A DNA stretch of 64,000 bases from Methanobacteriota archaeon (GCA_019347805.1 JAHWKR010000005.1:1-64000), one strand, 5' to 3'; positions 1-8,236 are shown, counted from the stretch's first letter. Translations and numbers: made by a program. The notes: generated by a model from the letters alone, not told the origin.

Positions 1-92
1 AGGGGCGTCGCCCCTCCCCCCACGGAATGTGATCCGTAGAGAGGGGGCTCGCGGCGAAGAGGGTGAAGATGAGGGAAGAGAATCTCTGGTGC
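1..92 (-). terminator. Region downstream of rps9, possible terminator
   Basis: Read on the minus strand, the bases just after the rps9 stop (92 down to about 40) form a pyrimidine-rich tract. A short perfect hairpin, AGGGGC-GTC-GCCCCT, lies at 1-15. Archaeal transcripts often end at U-rich tracts. No rpoN start, the usual next gene in this cluster, is visible before the window edge. The terminator reading is an inference. Confidence 0.3.
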
Positions 93-95
93 GTC

Positions 96-506
96 CTAAC
101 GGTACGACTTCTGTCTCTTGGCGCGCGCACCCCGCCCGAGGGGCTTCTTGGGGAGCTTACGGCGCGGGTCGGACACGAGGAGTGTCCGGTCGTAGGCGAG
201 GTAGAGCTGCTTGAGCTCGTCGTCGCCGGTGAAGTCGACGAGGCCCTTGGCGATGGCGGTACGGGCGGCGTCCGCCTGGCCCATCACACCGCCGCCCTCG
301 ATGACGACATCGATGTCGACGCCGTCCGCCTTCTCCCCTGCGAGGAGGAGGGGCTCCGTGATCTTGTCACGGGCGAGGTAGGGTTCATGGATCTCGACCG
401 GGTGCTTGTTGATGCGCACGCGGCCGTTGCCGGCCTTGAGCGTGACGCGGGCGACCGCGGACTTGCGCTTGCCAGACTGGTTCACGACGTGTTTCTTGGT
501 GGCCAT
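96..506 (-). CDS. rps9: 30S ribosomal protein S9 (uS9)
   Basis: Small-subunit ribosomal protein whose C-terminal tail reaches towards the P-site tRNA anticodon. The 136-residue protein has the normal archaeal length, with [13 protein letters not shown] near the N-terminus, the [19 protein letters not shown] core and the basic C-terminal ending KRQKSYR. I start at the ATG giving MATKKHVV; it lies 1 nt after the rpl13 stop, whereas the ATG 9 nt further upstream would overlap rpl13. It is the last gene seen of the conserved archaeal order L18e-L13-S9, and the run presumably continues beyond the window edge. Confidence 0.96.
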   Translation of the reverse strand: MATKKHVVNQSGKRKSAVARVTLKAGNGRVRINKHPVEIHEPYLARDKITEPLLLAGEKADGVDIDVVIEGGGVMGQADAARTAIAKGLVDFTGDDELKQLYLAYDRTLLVSDPRRKLPKKPLGRGARAKRQKSYR

Positions 507-507
507 C

Positions 508-945
508 TCACGCACCTTCCGGGACGTTGGTCTGTACGCCGAGGAACTCGCTGATCTCGCCGACCGTCATGGTGGTGCCGGACGGCTCGCGCTTGGCGCC
601 CTCGATCTGGATGGTCTCTTGGCCCTTCAGTTCGGCGGGGACGCCGATGTGGGCCTTGAGGCGCTTCAGGGCCTCGCGGCCGGTCGGCGTCTGGTAGGGG
701 ATCATGCCGCGGACCGTCCGCTTGACGATCTGGTGCGGCATGCGGCTCATGAACGGACCCTTGCGGTAGGTACCGACGTGGTACTTGAAGGAATATCGTT
801 CCTTGATGCTCGACTTGGTCGTGCCGGAGACCAGCGCCTTCTCGGCGTTGACGACATGGACCGTCTCGCCTTGGAGGAGGCGTTTGGCCACCCGGGTGCA
901 CATGCGTCCGAGGACGCAGCCTGTCGCGTCGATGATCGTGACCAT
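508..945 (-). CDS. rpl13: 50S ribosomal protein L13 (uL13)
   Basis: Large-subunit ribosomal protein of 145 residues, the usual archaeal length. Recognisable segments are the N-terminal [11 protein letters not shown]-like stretch, [12 protein letters not shown], and [21 protein letters not shown] in the middle. The ATG giving MVTIIDATG is chosen because homologues begin there; the in-frame upstream extension would run into rpl18e. It lies 5 nt after the rpl18e stop and 1 nt before the rps9 start, so the three genes form one operon. Confidence 0.96.
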   Translation of the reverse strand: MVTIIDATGCVLGRMCTRVAKRLLQGETVHVVNAEKALVSGTTKSSIKERYSFKYHVGTYRKGPFMSRMPHQIVKRTVRGMIPYQTPTGREALKRLKAHIGVPAELKGQETIQIEGAKREPSGTTMTVGEISEFLGVQTNVPEGA

Positions 946-950
946 ATCAT

Positions 951-1322
951 TCACCCCACGATGCGGCACTTGGCCCCTTTGTTGTTCGTCTTGGCGAGTT
1001 CTCCGAGCGAGATGCATTTGCCTCCCGCGGCGGTGACCTTGTCCCGCGCGGTGGCGGAGAACTTGTATGCGGCGACGGTGACCGGCCTCGAGACGTGGCC
1101 CGCTGCCAGGACCTTGCCCGGCACGACCGCGGTCTCGCCGTCACGGACGACGTCTTCCAGCTTGCCGACGTTGACCTCGGCCCAAAGCCTCGCTGGCCTC
1201 TCCAATCGTGATGCGATGTCTCGCCAGATGGGAGAGCCCTGTTCCCGTCCCACCGTGCGGAGGGACTCGACGAGGGCGATGAGCTGAGGGTCCGTCTTGC
1301 GAAGGACTCTCTTCTGACTCAT
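951..1322 (-). CDS. rpl18e: 50S ribosomal protein L18e
   Basis: Archaeal/eukaryotic-type large-subunit protein with no bacterial orthologue by that name. The 123 residues include RLERPARLWAEVNVGKLE, VVPGKVLAAGHVSRPVTVAA and the C-terminal NNKGAKCRIVG. The start giving MSQKRVLRKTDP fits homologues; an ATG at 1346 would add eight residues and cannot be excluded. It is first in its operon, with a clear TATA box upstream at 1384-1391. Its presence is one of the arguments that the window is archaeal. Confidence 0.94.
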   Translation of the reverse strand: MSQKRVLRKTDPQLIALVESLRTVGREQGSPIWRDIASRLERPARLWAEVNVGKLEDVVRDGETAVVPGKVLAAGHVSRPVTVAAYKFSATARDKVTAAGGKCISLGELAKTNNKGAKCRIVG

Positions 1323-1383
1323 ACTCTCTGACTCCTGCGACATCACCCTCTCGGGTGTGCAGACTCCGCGTACTTGGCTCCCC

Positions 1384-1391
1384 TATAAATA
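1384..1391 (-). promoter_or_regulatory. TATA box of the L18e-L13-S9 operon
   Basis: On the minus strand the sequence reads TATTTATA, a near-ideal archaeal TATA box. Transcription should start about 25 nt downstream, near 1362. That leaves a short leader to the L18e start codon at 1322, or a very short one to 1346. Confidence 0.7.
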
Positions 1392-1424
1392 CGTGGGGGG
1401 TCGCCCAGAGAGGGAGGCGGGGCT

Positions 1425-1640
1425 TCAACGGTCACGAGAGGCGATGCTGTCGGTCTGCCGGAACAGGGAACGGACGGCCGCCTTCTCCTGCCGCTTGGGC
1501 TTTTTCTGGCTATCGACCCCGTCCTCTTCCTCTTCGGTGAGGTCGTGGAGGCGCATGAGGGCCCAGAACTCGTGGGTGCGAGGGTCGATCCCGTTCTGCT
1601 CTGCCAATTCTTCGGGGGTAAGGTTCTGTCTCCGCAACAC
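1425..1640 (-). CDS. Small hypothetical acidic/basic protein
   Basis: A 71-residue frame starting at a GTG (1640). Its composition looks protein-like: LTPEELAEQNGIDPRTHEFW, an acidic LTEEEEDGVD patch and a basic C-terminus (KKPKRQEK). I recognise no family. An in-frame TTG follows one codon after the GTG, so the start is uncertain, and no convincing TATA box or ribosome-binding site is visible. It lies downstream of, and on the same strand as, the membrane protein ending at 1885. It could also be a chance frame in GC-rich DNA, although the amino-acid pattern argues against that. Confidence 0.45.
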   Translation of the reverse strand: MLRRQNLTPEELAEQNGIDPRTHEFWALMRLHDLTEEEEDGVDSQKKPKRQEKAAVRSLFRQTDSIASRDR

Positions 1641-1884
1641 TGCGACCCGAAGTGACAGAAACGGGCGGGACACGGAAACCCTTGTCCGTCCAGTGTGGAC
1701 GGACGGCGTCGAGCCGGAGGGACCTGTCGGGGGAGCGGCGCCCGTCAGGCTTGTACTGAAGAGGCGCCGGAAGAAGCGGTGGTCGCGGAGGACGGTCATG
1801 GCGATCGCTCGTGGGGGTCGGGGAGACCCCGGCCGGGGCGGCCGGCCGGGGGCATGGGGTTCGGGAAGAAGGTGAGGGAGAGAC

Positions 1885-2445
1885 TCAAGCGGCCGTCGGC
1901 CGGGCTGCCTGGGTGCGGCGTTCGGGGGAGACCGGCGTCGGGTTCCGCGGTTCGGCGAGGTCCGCCTCCAGGGCAGCCATCGGGTCCGAGCGCTTTCGCT
2001 GGGGCGCCTCCTGCTTGGGGCGCTCCTTCCAGACGACCTCGGCCTCCTCGATCTCGGCCTTGGCTTGCTCCTCCTCACGGCGGCGGCCGCGGGCGAGGAT
2101 GACGAAGGCAGCGAGGAGGATGGCGGCCGCGCCGATGGCGAAGGGCCACCAGGCGACCTCGGTCTCCATCCGGACGGCGGTGGTGTCGGCGGGGGCGGCT
2201 GTCGTGCCCTGTTCCGCCGTCCTTGTGTCCGAGAGGTAGACATAGGTGATGTCAGACTCAGGGACCGTCTGGATCTCGGCCGACGGCGCGGGGTCGGTCT
2301 CGATGAGCGAGTCGAGGGTCCCGTCGACGGTGTCGATGAGGCCCCCGATGATGCCGGCCTGGCTGGTCGGAACGAAGAGCGTCGCGATGGCCAAGGAGAG
2401 CGTCACTAGGAGGGCGACGCGGGACGTGGAGTGGTCGAGGGGCAT
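1885..2445 (-). CDS. Secreted, C-terminally membrane-anchored protein, paralog A
   Basis: A 186-residue protein of unknown function. It has an N-terminal signal segment (ALLVTLSLAIATLFVPTSQA), a short exported part beginning GIIGGLIDTVDGTLDSLIET, a Thr/Ala-rich stretch, one membrane segment starting WWPFAIGAAAILLAAFV, then a charged cytoplasmic tail rich in Arg, Glu and Pro. The start giving MPLDHSTS puts the signal segment at the N-terminus. Architecture and the GxIG..D(T)V..(T)..(S)..ET pattern match the neighbour at 2889-3611, so the two look like diverged duplicates. A palindromic site lies upstream at 2506-2541 and is shared with that neighbour. The pair is unrecognised and I infer no function. 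Confidence 0.8.
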   Translation of the reverse strand: MPLDHSTSRVALLVTLSLAIATLFVPTSQAGIIGGLIDTVDGTLDSLIETDPAPSAEIQTVPESDITYVYLSDTRTAEQGTTAAPADTTAVRMETEVAWWPFAIGAAAILLAAFVILARGRRREEEQAKAEIEEAEVVWKERPKQEAPQRKRSDPMAALEADLAEPRNPTPVSPERRTQAARPTAA

Positions 2446-2505
2446 GGAGTCGTGGGGAGTCGTGTGGGACCTCGTGGTTCTCACCAAAGTGTGATACATC
2501 AACCA

Positions 2506-2541
2506 GGACAAGCCTCATCGCTTGTCCAGGAATCTGGACAA
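2506..2541 (-). promoter_or_regulatory. Overlapping palindromes, operator candidate upstream of paralog A
   Basis: Three half-sites of GGACAA/TTGTCC sit in a row: GGACAAGC-N6-GCTTGTCC (2506-2527) overlaps TTGTCCA-N6-TGGACAA (2522-2541). Both dyads have perfect arms and 6-nt spacers. The second dyad recurs upstream of paralog B at 3656-3675. Position just upstream of a TATA-like box suggests a regulator-binding site; the regulator is unknown. Confidence 0.6.
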
Positions 2542-2682
2542 ATCGCCAGGTTGGGGAGCGTGGACACCGGTCGGCAGATAGGATGGGCACGTTGTTTGAT
2601 TGAGGGGCCGTTCCCGCGGATCGGAAGGCATTGTCATCGATCTTCGGCGTGGTGGGACCGCCGCACAACGGCTCGCAAAATC

Positions 2683-2731
2683 AAAAAAAAAAGGGACCGG
2701 ACCGGAAGCAGGGAGAAGGCTTCCGGTCCGG
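2683..2731 (-). terminator. Hairpin plus T10 intrinsic-type terminator
   Basis: On the minus strand a perfect 13-bp stem (CCGGACCGGAAGC paired with GCTTCCGGTCCGG, 9-nt loop, arms 2697-2709 and 2719-2731) is followed after four bases by ten consecutive T. This is the layout of a bacterial rho-independent terminator. It lies about 160 nt after the stop of the gene ending at 2889. Confidence 0.75.
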
Positions 2732-2842
2732 GGGATGCTGCCACCGCTTCATTCCGGGCGTGGGACCGGTCTGCGGGGGACACGACCTTGGCACCTGGGG
2801 GACCGCGGGAGAGAACGGTCCGGTCCAGGGTCTTGGTCCTTG

Positions 2843-2882
2843 CCGGGGGCCGACGGTGGTTCCTGCTGTCCGTCGGCCCCGG
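2843..2882 (-). repeat. Large inverted repeat after the paralog B stop codon
   Basis: The arms 2843-2856 and 2870-2882 pair over 13 bp with a single bulged G and a 13-nt loop. The hairpin begins 6 nt downstream of the stop codon on the minus strand. No T-run follows it; it may protect the mRNA 3' end or assist the terminator further on. Confidence 0.5.
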
Positions 2883-2888
2883 GTGTGA

Positions 2889-3611
2889 TCAGTGTATCCG
2901 TCTGGCGCGCGCGGCGCGGCGCGCCCGTTCGGTCTCTTCTTCGTCGATGTTCATGGTGCGGTAGGTGTGGGAAGACATCGGGGGGCCGGTCGTTCCGGGC
3001 TTGGTGGCCTGTCGCCCGGAGGGCGGGACGGAAGGGGTCGCGACCGTCGCCACGACGACCGGTGGCCCCCGATGAGCGTGAGCGTTGCTGTTGGCGGTCT
3101 TTGCGCTGACCGTGCGGTTCTTGTCGCCGCGCTCGGCCCCTTGGCGGGTCGCGTAGATGGCCGCGCCGAGGACGACGAGGGACGCGACGACGAGGAGGGT
3201 GGGCCACCAGGTGGCACCGACCAGATTGGGGAGCATGGTGTCGGAGACGGGGAAGGCTGTCGCGCCGCCGGTGCGGGCGCCGCTTGACGAGGTGCTCGCG
3301 GTCGAGGTACGGTCGGCGCTCGCCGTCTGCGACTCCGACTGGACCAAGTCTGCGGTGCCGATCTCATTGCCGAGCAGCGTCATGTTCAGCGAGGTGTCGC
3401 CAAGGGTCGTCTCGACGACCGTGTCGACCGTGCCGGTGACGGTCCCGGTCAGGCTGCCGATGAAGCCGTCCGCGCTCGCGGTCGGTGCGACGAGGAGCAA
3501 GAGGAGCAGGCCGGACCCGGCGAACGACCAGCGGCCGTGGCCGCGCGACGCGCGACGTGCGTCAGGGCGGTCGGGGGGCTGCGGCTTTTTTGCGTGGGAC
3601 CTGCGGGGCAT
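2889..3611 (-). CDS. Secreted, C-terminally membrane-anchored protein, paralog B
   Basis: A 240-residue protein of unknown function. A basic N-terminus precedes a hydrophobic signal segment (GSGLLLLLLVAPTASA), then an exported part starting GFIGSLTGTVTGTVDTVVET, a Ser/Thr-rich linker, a membrane segment beginning WWPTLLVVASLVVLGAAIY and a long cytoplasmic tail with a strongly basic end (RARRAARARR). The ATG at 3611 lies 26 nt after the TATA-like box at 3634-3640, so the mRNA is probably leaderless; an ATG at 3629 is less likely. The order of parts and the exported motif match paralog A at 1885-2445. The operator-like dyad at 3656-3675 also matches. The family is unrecognised. Confidence 0.8.
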   Translation of the reverse strand: MPRRSHAKKPQPPDRPDARRASRGHGRWSFAGSGLLLLLLVAPTASADGFIGSLTGTVTGTVDTVVETTLGDTSLNMTLLGNEIGTADLVQSESQTASADRTSTASTSSSGARTGGATAFPVSDTMLPNLVGATWWPTLLVVASLVVLGAAIYATRQGAERGDKNRTVSAKTANSNAHAHRGPPVVVATVATPSVPPSGRQATKPGTTGPPMSSHTYRTMNIDEEETERARRAARARRIH

Positions 3612-3633
3612 GGGCACCATCTGCGGCAAACGG

Positions 3634-3640
3634 GTATAGG
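3634..3640 (-). promoter_or_regulatory. TATA box of paralog B
   Basis: The minus strand reads CCTATAC, centred 26 nt upstream of the ATG at 3611, the spacing seen for many genes in this window. Confidence 0.5.
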
Positions 3641-3655
3641 CATGTCAAGTGTCGG

Positions 3656-3675
3656 TCGTCCAAAATCCTGGACAA
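3656..3675 (-). promoter_or_regulatory. Palindrome upstream of paralog B, operator candidate
   Basis: On the minus strand TTGTCCA-GGATTT-TGGACGA, an inverted repeat with a 6-nt spacer and one mismatch. It matches TTGTCCA-GGAATC-TGGACAA at 2522-2541 upstream of paralog A. It lies about 28 bp upstream of the TATA-like box. Confidence 0.6.
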
Positions 3676-3812
3676 CCCGGGCCTGGTGCGGAGGTTGCGG
3701 GCGCATTTTCGCGAAACTCTCCTGTTGTGCGGATGCTGAGCTGTCCATGCGAGTCCGTAGACCTCGCGATCGCTGGCCATCAATGATGTGTTTGGACCCG
3801 GTGTGGCCTCGA

Positions 3813-4985
3813 TTACGCCTGCGGCTGCCCGGCCGACGCGTCGGCGACCTCACCTTCCGTCCCGGCGATGCGGGTGGTCTGCACCTTGCCGAACATCGCC
3901 TCCTTGAAGATGGCGAGCCGGTCGAGGCCCTGGATGTCCTCACGGAAGAGCGGCAAGAGGCGCTTCTGGACATGCGGCAGGCGGATCTCCAGGTCGCCGA
4001 TGTGGGACAGGTTCATGGCGCGACGGATCTCCGAGAAAGCGGTCGCCGTCGTGATGGCATCCACCAGGGTCGCCGGATAGCGATGCTCCTTCAGCACCTC
4101 GGCGAGCCTTGTGCGCGTCTCCTCGTCCTGCATCAAACGATGGAACTCTGCCTGGTCCGGCCCGAGCGCATCCGGCTGCACCTTGTTGATGAAGACATAG
4201 CCGATGTGGATACCGATCTCCTTCACCGCGTGCTCATAGAGGTCGATGGTCTCCTCGACCGGCAGTTTTTCCGGAAGAGCGACGATGTTGAGCGCCGTCC
4301 TGTCGGGGTCGGTGAGCATCTCCTGGATGCCCTTCGCCTCGGTGGCGAGCCGCTCGAACACCTGCTCGAGGTCCACATCCTCCGCTTCCGCCGCCGCGTC
4401 GCGCTTGTCGGCCTCGATCTCCTCTTTCTTCTGGAACATCGAGCCGATGCCGCGGCGCGCCTTGTTGAACCGCTGCCACACTTTGTAGCCGCGTAAGACC
4501 CAACGGATGAGGCTTTTTTCCGACATCAGTTCCTGGATGGCCTTCGGGGCGGAGAGGAAGGACAAGGCGTGGCCGGTGGGGGCCGTGTCGATTACGATGA
4601 TGTCATAATCGAGCTCCTTGCGGATCTCGTTCAGCCGACCGATGGCCATGAGTTCGTTGAGGCCCGGCAGATAGTTCGTGACGTAGCGGAAGAGCGGATG
4701 GTCCATGACCGCCTCGCCCTCCGCATATTGCTGCAGACGCTCGCGGATGATCTCCTCCGGGTCGAGCATCTGCGCGTGCAGGTTCTCCTGGATCTCGGTG
4801 ATGCCCTTGATCTCGACCCCGAGCGAATCCTCCAGTCTCTTCGCCGGGTCGACCGTGACAAGCAAGGTGCGTTTGCCCTGGCCCGCGAAATGGAGCGCCG
4901 CCGCAGCCGAACAAGTGGTCTTGCCGACACCGCCTTTTCCGGCGAAGATGAGGAGCTGCTTCGTGCCGAGGTCCTCGAGGGCCAT
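3813..4985 (-). CDS. ArsA/Get3 family ATPase
   Basis: A 390-residue single-domain ATPase of the ArsA/Get3 group. The deviant P-loop GKGGVGKTT is at residues 16-24 and the family motif DTAPTGH at 133-139; a helical, charged region around 190-220 may be the client- or metal-responsive lid. In archaea these proteins either deliver C-terminally anchored membrane proteins or energise arsenite export. No ArsB, ArsR or ArsC is nearby, which favours the Get3-like role, but this is inference. The start lies 29 nt after a TATA-like box, so the mRNA is probably leaderless. The next genes (fdhD and its oxidoreductase) lie upstream with their own promoter. Confidence 0.88.
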   Translation of the reverse strand: MALEDLGTKQLLIFAGKGGVGKTTCSAAAALHFAGQGKRTLLVTVDPAKRLEDSLGVEIKGITEIQENLHAQMLDPEEIIRERLQQYAEGEAVMDHPLFRYVTNYLPGLNELMAIGRLNEIRKELDYDIIVIDTAPTGHALSFLSAPKAIQELMSEKSLIRWVLRGYKVWQRFNKARRGIGSMFQKKEEIEADKRDAAAEAEDVDLEQVFERLATEAKGIQEMLTDPDRTALNIVALPEKLPVEETIDLYEHAVKEIGIHIGYVFINKVQPDALGPDQAEFHRLMQDEETRTRLAEVLKEHRYPATLVDAITTATAFSEIRRAMNLSHIGDLEIRLPHVQKRLLPLFREDIQGLDRLAIFKEAMFGKVQTTRIAGTEGEVADASAGQPQA

Positions 4986-5010
4986 TCTGGGCCGGCGAAA
5001 GACGGGATTG

Positions 5011-5019
5011 TGATAAGGG
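5011..5019 (-). promoter_or_regulatory. TATA box of the ArsA/Get3 gene
   Basis: The minus strand reads CCCTTATCA, centred about 29 nt before the ATG at 4985. The 13-mer CGACACCCTTATC, which includes this box, recurs exactly in the promoter of the molybdoenzyme gene at 8261-8273. Confidence 0.55.
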
Positions 5020-5036
5020 TGTCGTGGAAGGCAAGA

Positions 5037-5867
5037 CTAAGCCAATCGTTCGGGGTGACAATAGAGGTTGTATCCGTCCTCCCTCAGAAACCCCACCAGG
5101 GTCATCCCGAGCCGGTCAGCGAGGGAGACCGCGAGAGACGACGGGGCGCCGACCGCGGCGAGGAAGGGGATGCCGCCGCGGGCCGCTTTCTGGACGAGTT
5201 CGAAGGAGGCACGGCCGGAGACGACGGCGATGCTGTCGTTGAGTGGGAGTTCTCTTGCAAGGAGGGCGGCGCCGAGCGCCTTGTCCATGGCGTTGTGGCG
5301 GCCGACGTCCTCGGCGAGCCGGACGAGTCGGCCTTCCGGTGTGAAGAGGCCGGTGGCGTGGATGCCGCCGGTCGCCGCGAAGAGCTTCTGTTCTGTTCGC
5401 AGTCGGTCTGGCAAGGTGCGGAGGGTCGCATCGTCGAGGGTTCGTTTGGCGGGTGGGAGCGGGTCGGTCGCCACCTCGACCGCGTCGAGGGTGGCTTTGC
5501 CGCAGACGCCGCAGGATGAGGTGGTGTAGACGTTGCGCGTGAACTCCTTCGGGTCGAGCTCCAGGTCGTCACGCAGCGTCACTTGGATGACGTTGCCTTT
5601 CGCATCAGGTCGTTCCGGATCCTCGATGTGTCCGATCTGGACGATGTCGTCCCTCTTGTGGACGATGCCCTCGGTAAGAAGGAATCCTGCGGCGAGCGCC
5701 TTGTCGTCCCCCGGCGTCCGCATGGTGACCGCGAGCGGTGTCTCGAGCCAACGCACCTGCACCCGGATCTCAAGGGGTTCCTCGGCGGCGACCAGATCCT
5801 CGTCCTTTTCGAGGTGGTCCTGCTTCGGGCCGTGGCGGGTGACGGCAACGCGGGTCGTCTCGGGCAT
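5037..5867 (-). CDS. fdhD: Formate dehydrogenase accessory sulfurtransferase FdhD
   Basis: Sulfur-carrier protein that transfers sulfur to the molybdenum cofactor of formate-dehydrogenase-type enzymes. The family signature SSCGVCGK carries the two reactive cysteines (about residues 119 and 122), and LAEDVGRHNAMDK is the other conserved block. At 276 residues the length is normal. It begins 2 nt after the stop of the molybdoenzyme gene; a GTG at 5873 would overlap that stop (GTGA). The pairing with that gene says the enzyme is its client. Confidence 0.93.
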   Translation of the reverse strand: MPETTRVAVTRHGPKQDHLEKDEDLVAAEEPLEIRVQVRWLETPLAVTMRTPGDDKALAAGFLLTEGIVHKRDDIVQIGHIEDPERPDAKGNVIQVTLRDDLELDPKEFTRNVYTTSSCGVCGKATLDAVEVATDPLPPAKRTLDDATLRTLPDRLRTEQKLFAATGGIHATGLFTPEGRLVRLAEDVGRHNAMDKALGAALLARELPLNDSIAVVSGRASFELVQKAARGGIPFLAAVGAPSSLAVSLADRLGMTLVGFLREDGYNLYCHPERLA

Positions 5868-5869
5868 GG

Positions 5870-8236
5870 TCACCCCGCAAGACTCGAGGCCGCGGTCGCG
5901 CCGACCTCTTCGCTCTCGTGGTTTCGTTCGGCACCAAGCGTGTGCCCCTCCCGTTCGATGCGCACGAGTGCGTTGTAATCAGGGATCTTCGCCTCGGGGT
6001 CGAGCCGGTCCGGGTCGAGGAGCACGTTGCCCTCCGGCCAATGCACCTGCAGGTTCCCGGGAAGAATTGGTGCGCTCTGGATGCGGCAGTCGAGCGAGCC
6101 GTGCGGTGAGACGAGTCTGATCCTTTTTCCGTTCTCGATTCCGAGCCTTTCCAGGTCTTCCGGCGCCATGAGGACCGCGTCGCGCGGCGCGCCGTTCAGG
6201 GGATCGATCTCTGCCTGCACCATGCTGTTGAACTGCTTGCCCCGGCGTGTGGTCACGCGGAACAGTCGCGGGTCGGTGGTGGCTTCCGGTGGCGTGAGCG
6301 GGACGAACGTAGCTTTCTGGTCGGGGGTGGGGAAGCGTCCGCCTTCGCAGAGCCTGCGTCCGCCCCACTGGATGCTGTCGCCCTTCTTCTTGAGGTCCTG
6401 GATTCCGCCATAGGTCGGGACGACGCGGGCGATCTCGTCGCGGATGGCCTGCGCGTCCTGGAGCATGCTGTGCTTCGCTTTTTCGGGGTCGACCGCTTTT
6501 TGCAGCAGCTGGAAGATCTCCCATTCACTTTTCGCCTCGCCCACTTCGTGGCCGGGGATGTGCGGGTTGTAGTAGACGCGCCGCTCGGTCGACGTCGACG
6601 TCCCGCCGCCCGGCTGTTCGTAGCGCGTGGCAGAAGGCAAGAGCAGGACGGTTCCGCCTTCGGGCGGGTCGACGAGCATGGCGGACGATGTGACGATGTC
6701 CTGATGGACCCTCAGCTTCGGCTGTTTGAGCGCTCGTTCGACGGCTTCAGGGTCGGGGAGCGTCTCGAGGAAATTGCCGCCGACCGACCAGAGGACATCG
6801 ATCTCACCGCGGCCGCAGGCGGTGATGTAATCGGTCGCCGGGAGGCCTTGGCTTGTCGGGATGCTGAAGCCCCAGATCTCCTCTATCCGCTTTCTTGCTG
6901 TCTCGTCGTCGATCGGGCTCCCCAGTCCGACGAAGTCGGGGACGCATCCCATCTCGGCGCCACCTTGGACGCCGCTGTGGCCCCGGATCGGCATGAGCCC
7001 CGCCCCCGGCTGGCCGATCGCGCCGATGGCGAGCGCGAGGTCGCATACCGCTGCGACGTTCTGCACGCCGAAGGTGTGCTGCGTGAGCCCCATGCTCCAG
7101 ACGAAGACCGTCTTCGGGTTGTCGGTGAGGAGGTCCGCGAAGGCCTCCATCTCGCTCTTCGATGCGCCAGAGAGCCGCTCCAAATGTTCGAACGCTTGGG
7201 CCTTGATGCTCTCTTCGAACTCTTTCCAGCCGTTCGTGTGCTCTTTGATGAATCCGTGGTCGACGGTGTCCCGTTCGATGAGCACCTTTAGGGCCCCGGC
7301 GATGAAGGCGATGTCGCCCCCGGTGTGGACCTGGAAGAAGCGGTCGGCGAGCCGCGTGCCGAAGACGGCCGACTCGAACGTGGACGGGACCCAATAGCGC
7401 TCCATCCCCGGTTCCTTGTAGGGGTTCACGACCGCGACCTTGGTGCCCTGCTGCTTGGCCATGTGCAGGTATTTCGTGGTGACGGGTTGGTTGTTGGGGA
7501 CATCGGAGCCGAAGAAGACCACAAGGTCGGCATCGAACCAATCCTGATAGGAGACGGTGGAGGCGCCGACGCCGATCGTGCGCTTCATGGCGGTCGTGGA
7601 AGGGGAATGACAGATGCGCGAGGAGTTGTCGACGTTGTTCGTGCCGAGGAAGCGCGCCGTCTTCTGGGCGATGTAATAGGATTCGTTGGTGAGGCCGCGG
7701 CTCGTGATGTAGAACGCGAGCCGCTCCGGGGTCGTGTCCTGGATGTGTCGCGCTGCGATCCTCATCGCCTCGTCCCAGTCGATCCGTCGGAAGCCTTGGT
7801 CGCCGTGGTGGCGCACCATCGGATAGGGGAGCCGGCCGAGGGCGCGCAGCTCGTGGCTCTTCAGGGTCTTGAGATGTGCCACGTCGGCGAGCACCTTCGG
7901 GTCGAGCGCGTCCATCGTGTTCAGCTCCAAAAGGTTGAGCCGGACCGTGCAGAGATGGACACCTTTCATGGTGAAGTCGTACATCCCGGTCGTGCCGAGC
8001 GCGCAGCCGTCGCAGACCCCGTCGCGGAGCACCTTGAAGGCGTACTTGCCATGACGCTTGTTCTTCCACGCCACCTTGAGCATGTCGAGATAATGGTTCG
8101 GTTTCACCTGTCCGAGACCGTTCGGCATCCAGCCCGCCCACGACGACGGGCCGAGGAGGCGCTTGCGCTCCTTGGCGGGCTTGTGCGCCCGCTTCCACGC
8201 CTTGCGGGTCTCGACCGGGTTGCGGGACCTCGACAT
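5870..8236 (-). CDS. FdhA/YdeP-type molybdopterin oxidoreductase
   Basis: A 788-residue molybdopterin bis-MGD enzyme of the YdeP/FdhF-like alpha subunit group (the family described as oxidoreductase alpha (molybdopterin) subunit). It begins with a basic region, then VLRDGVCDGCALGTTGMYD with its CxxC. The molybdopterin domains contain ISSR-like ITSRGLTNESYY, NSSRICHSPS and a C-terminal MopB-binding domain. The classical CxxCxxxC FeS motif is reduced. The ATG at 8236 (or 8239) sits 28 nt downstream of a TATA-like box; longer N-terminal extensions would run antisense through the methyltransferase gene. It is coupled to fdhD. The substrate is unknown; formate is one possibility. Confidence 0.88.
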   Translation of the reverse strand: MSRSRNPVETRKAWKRAHKPAKERKRLLGPSSWAGWMPNGLGQVKPNHYLDMLKVAWKNKRHGKYAFKVLRDGVCDGCALGTTGMYDFTMKGVHLCTVRLNLLELNTMDALDPKVLADVAHLKTLKSHELRALGRLPYPMVRHHGDQGFRRIDWDEAMRIAARHIQDTTPERLAFYITSRGLTNESYYIAQKTARFLGTNNVDNSSRICHSPSTTAMKRTIGVGASTVSYQDWFDADLVVFFGSDVPNNQPVTTKYLHMAKQQGTKVAVVNPYKEPGMERYWVPSTFESAVFGTRLADRFFQVHTGGDIAFIAGALKVLIERDTVDHGFIKEHTNGWKEFEESIKAQAFEHLERLSGASKSEMEAFADLLTDNPKTVFVWSMGLTQHTFGVQNVAAVCDLALAIGAIGQPGAGLMPIRGHSGVQGGAEMGCVPDFVGLGSPIDDETARKRIEEIWGFSIPTSQGLPATDYITACGRGEIDVLWSVGGNFLETLPDPEAVERALKQPKLRVHQDIVTSSAMLVDPPEGGTVLLLPSATRYEQPGGGTSTSTERRVYYNPHIPGHEVGEAKSEWEIFQLLQKAVDPEKAKHSMLQDAQAIRDEIARVVPTYGGIQDLKKKGDSIQWGGRRLCEGGRFPTPDQKATFVPLTPPEATTDPRLFRVTTRRGKQFNSMVQAEIDPLNGAPRDAVLMAPEDLERLGIENGKRIRLVSPHGSLDCRIQSAPILPGNLQVHWPEGNVLLDPDRLDPEAKIPDYNALVRIEREGHTLGAERNHESEEVGATAASSLAG

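Larger units (their letters stand above)
2446..2888. other. Intergenic region between the two paralogs
   Basis: About 440 nt without a gene. It carries, from low to high coordinates, the promoter and operator of paralog A (TATA-like box near 2491-2498, dyads 2506-2541), the hairpin and T10 terminator of paralog B (2683-2731), and a second large hairpin at 2843-2882 directly after the paralog B stop. I see no convincing reading frame. Confidence 0.7.
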
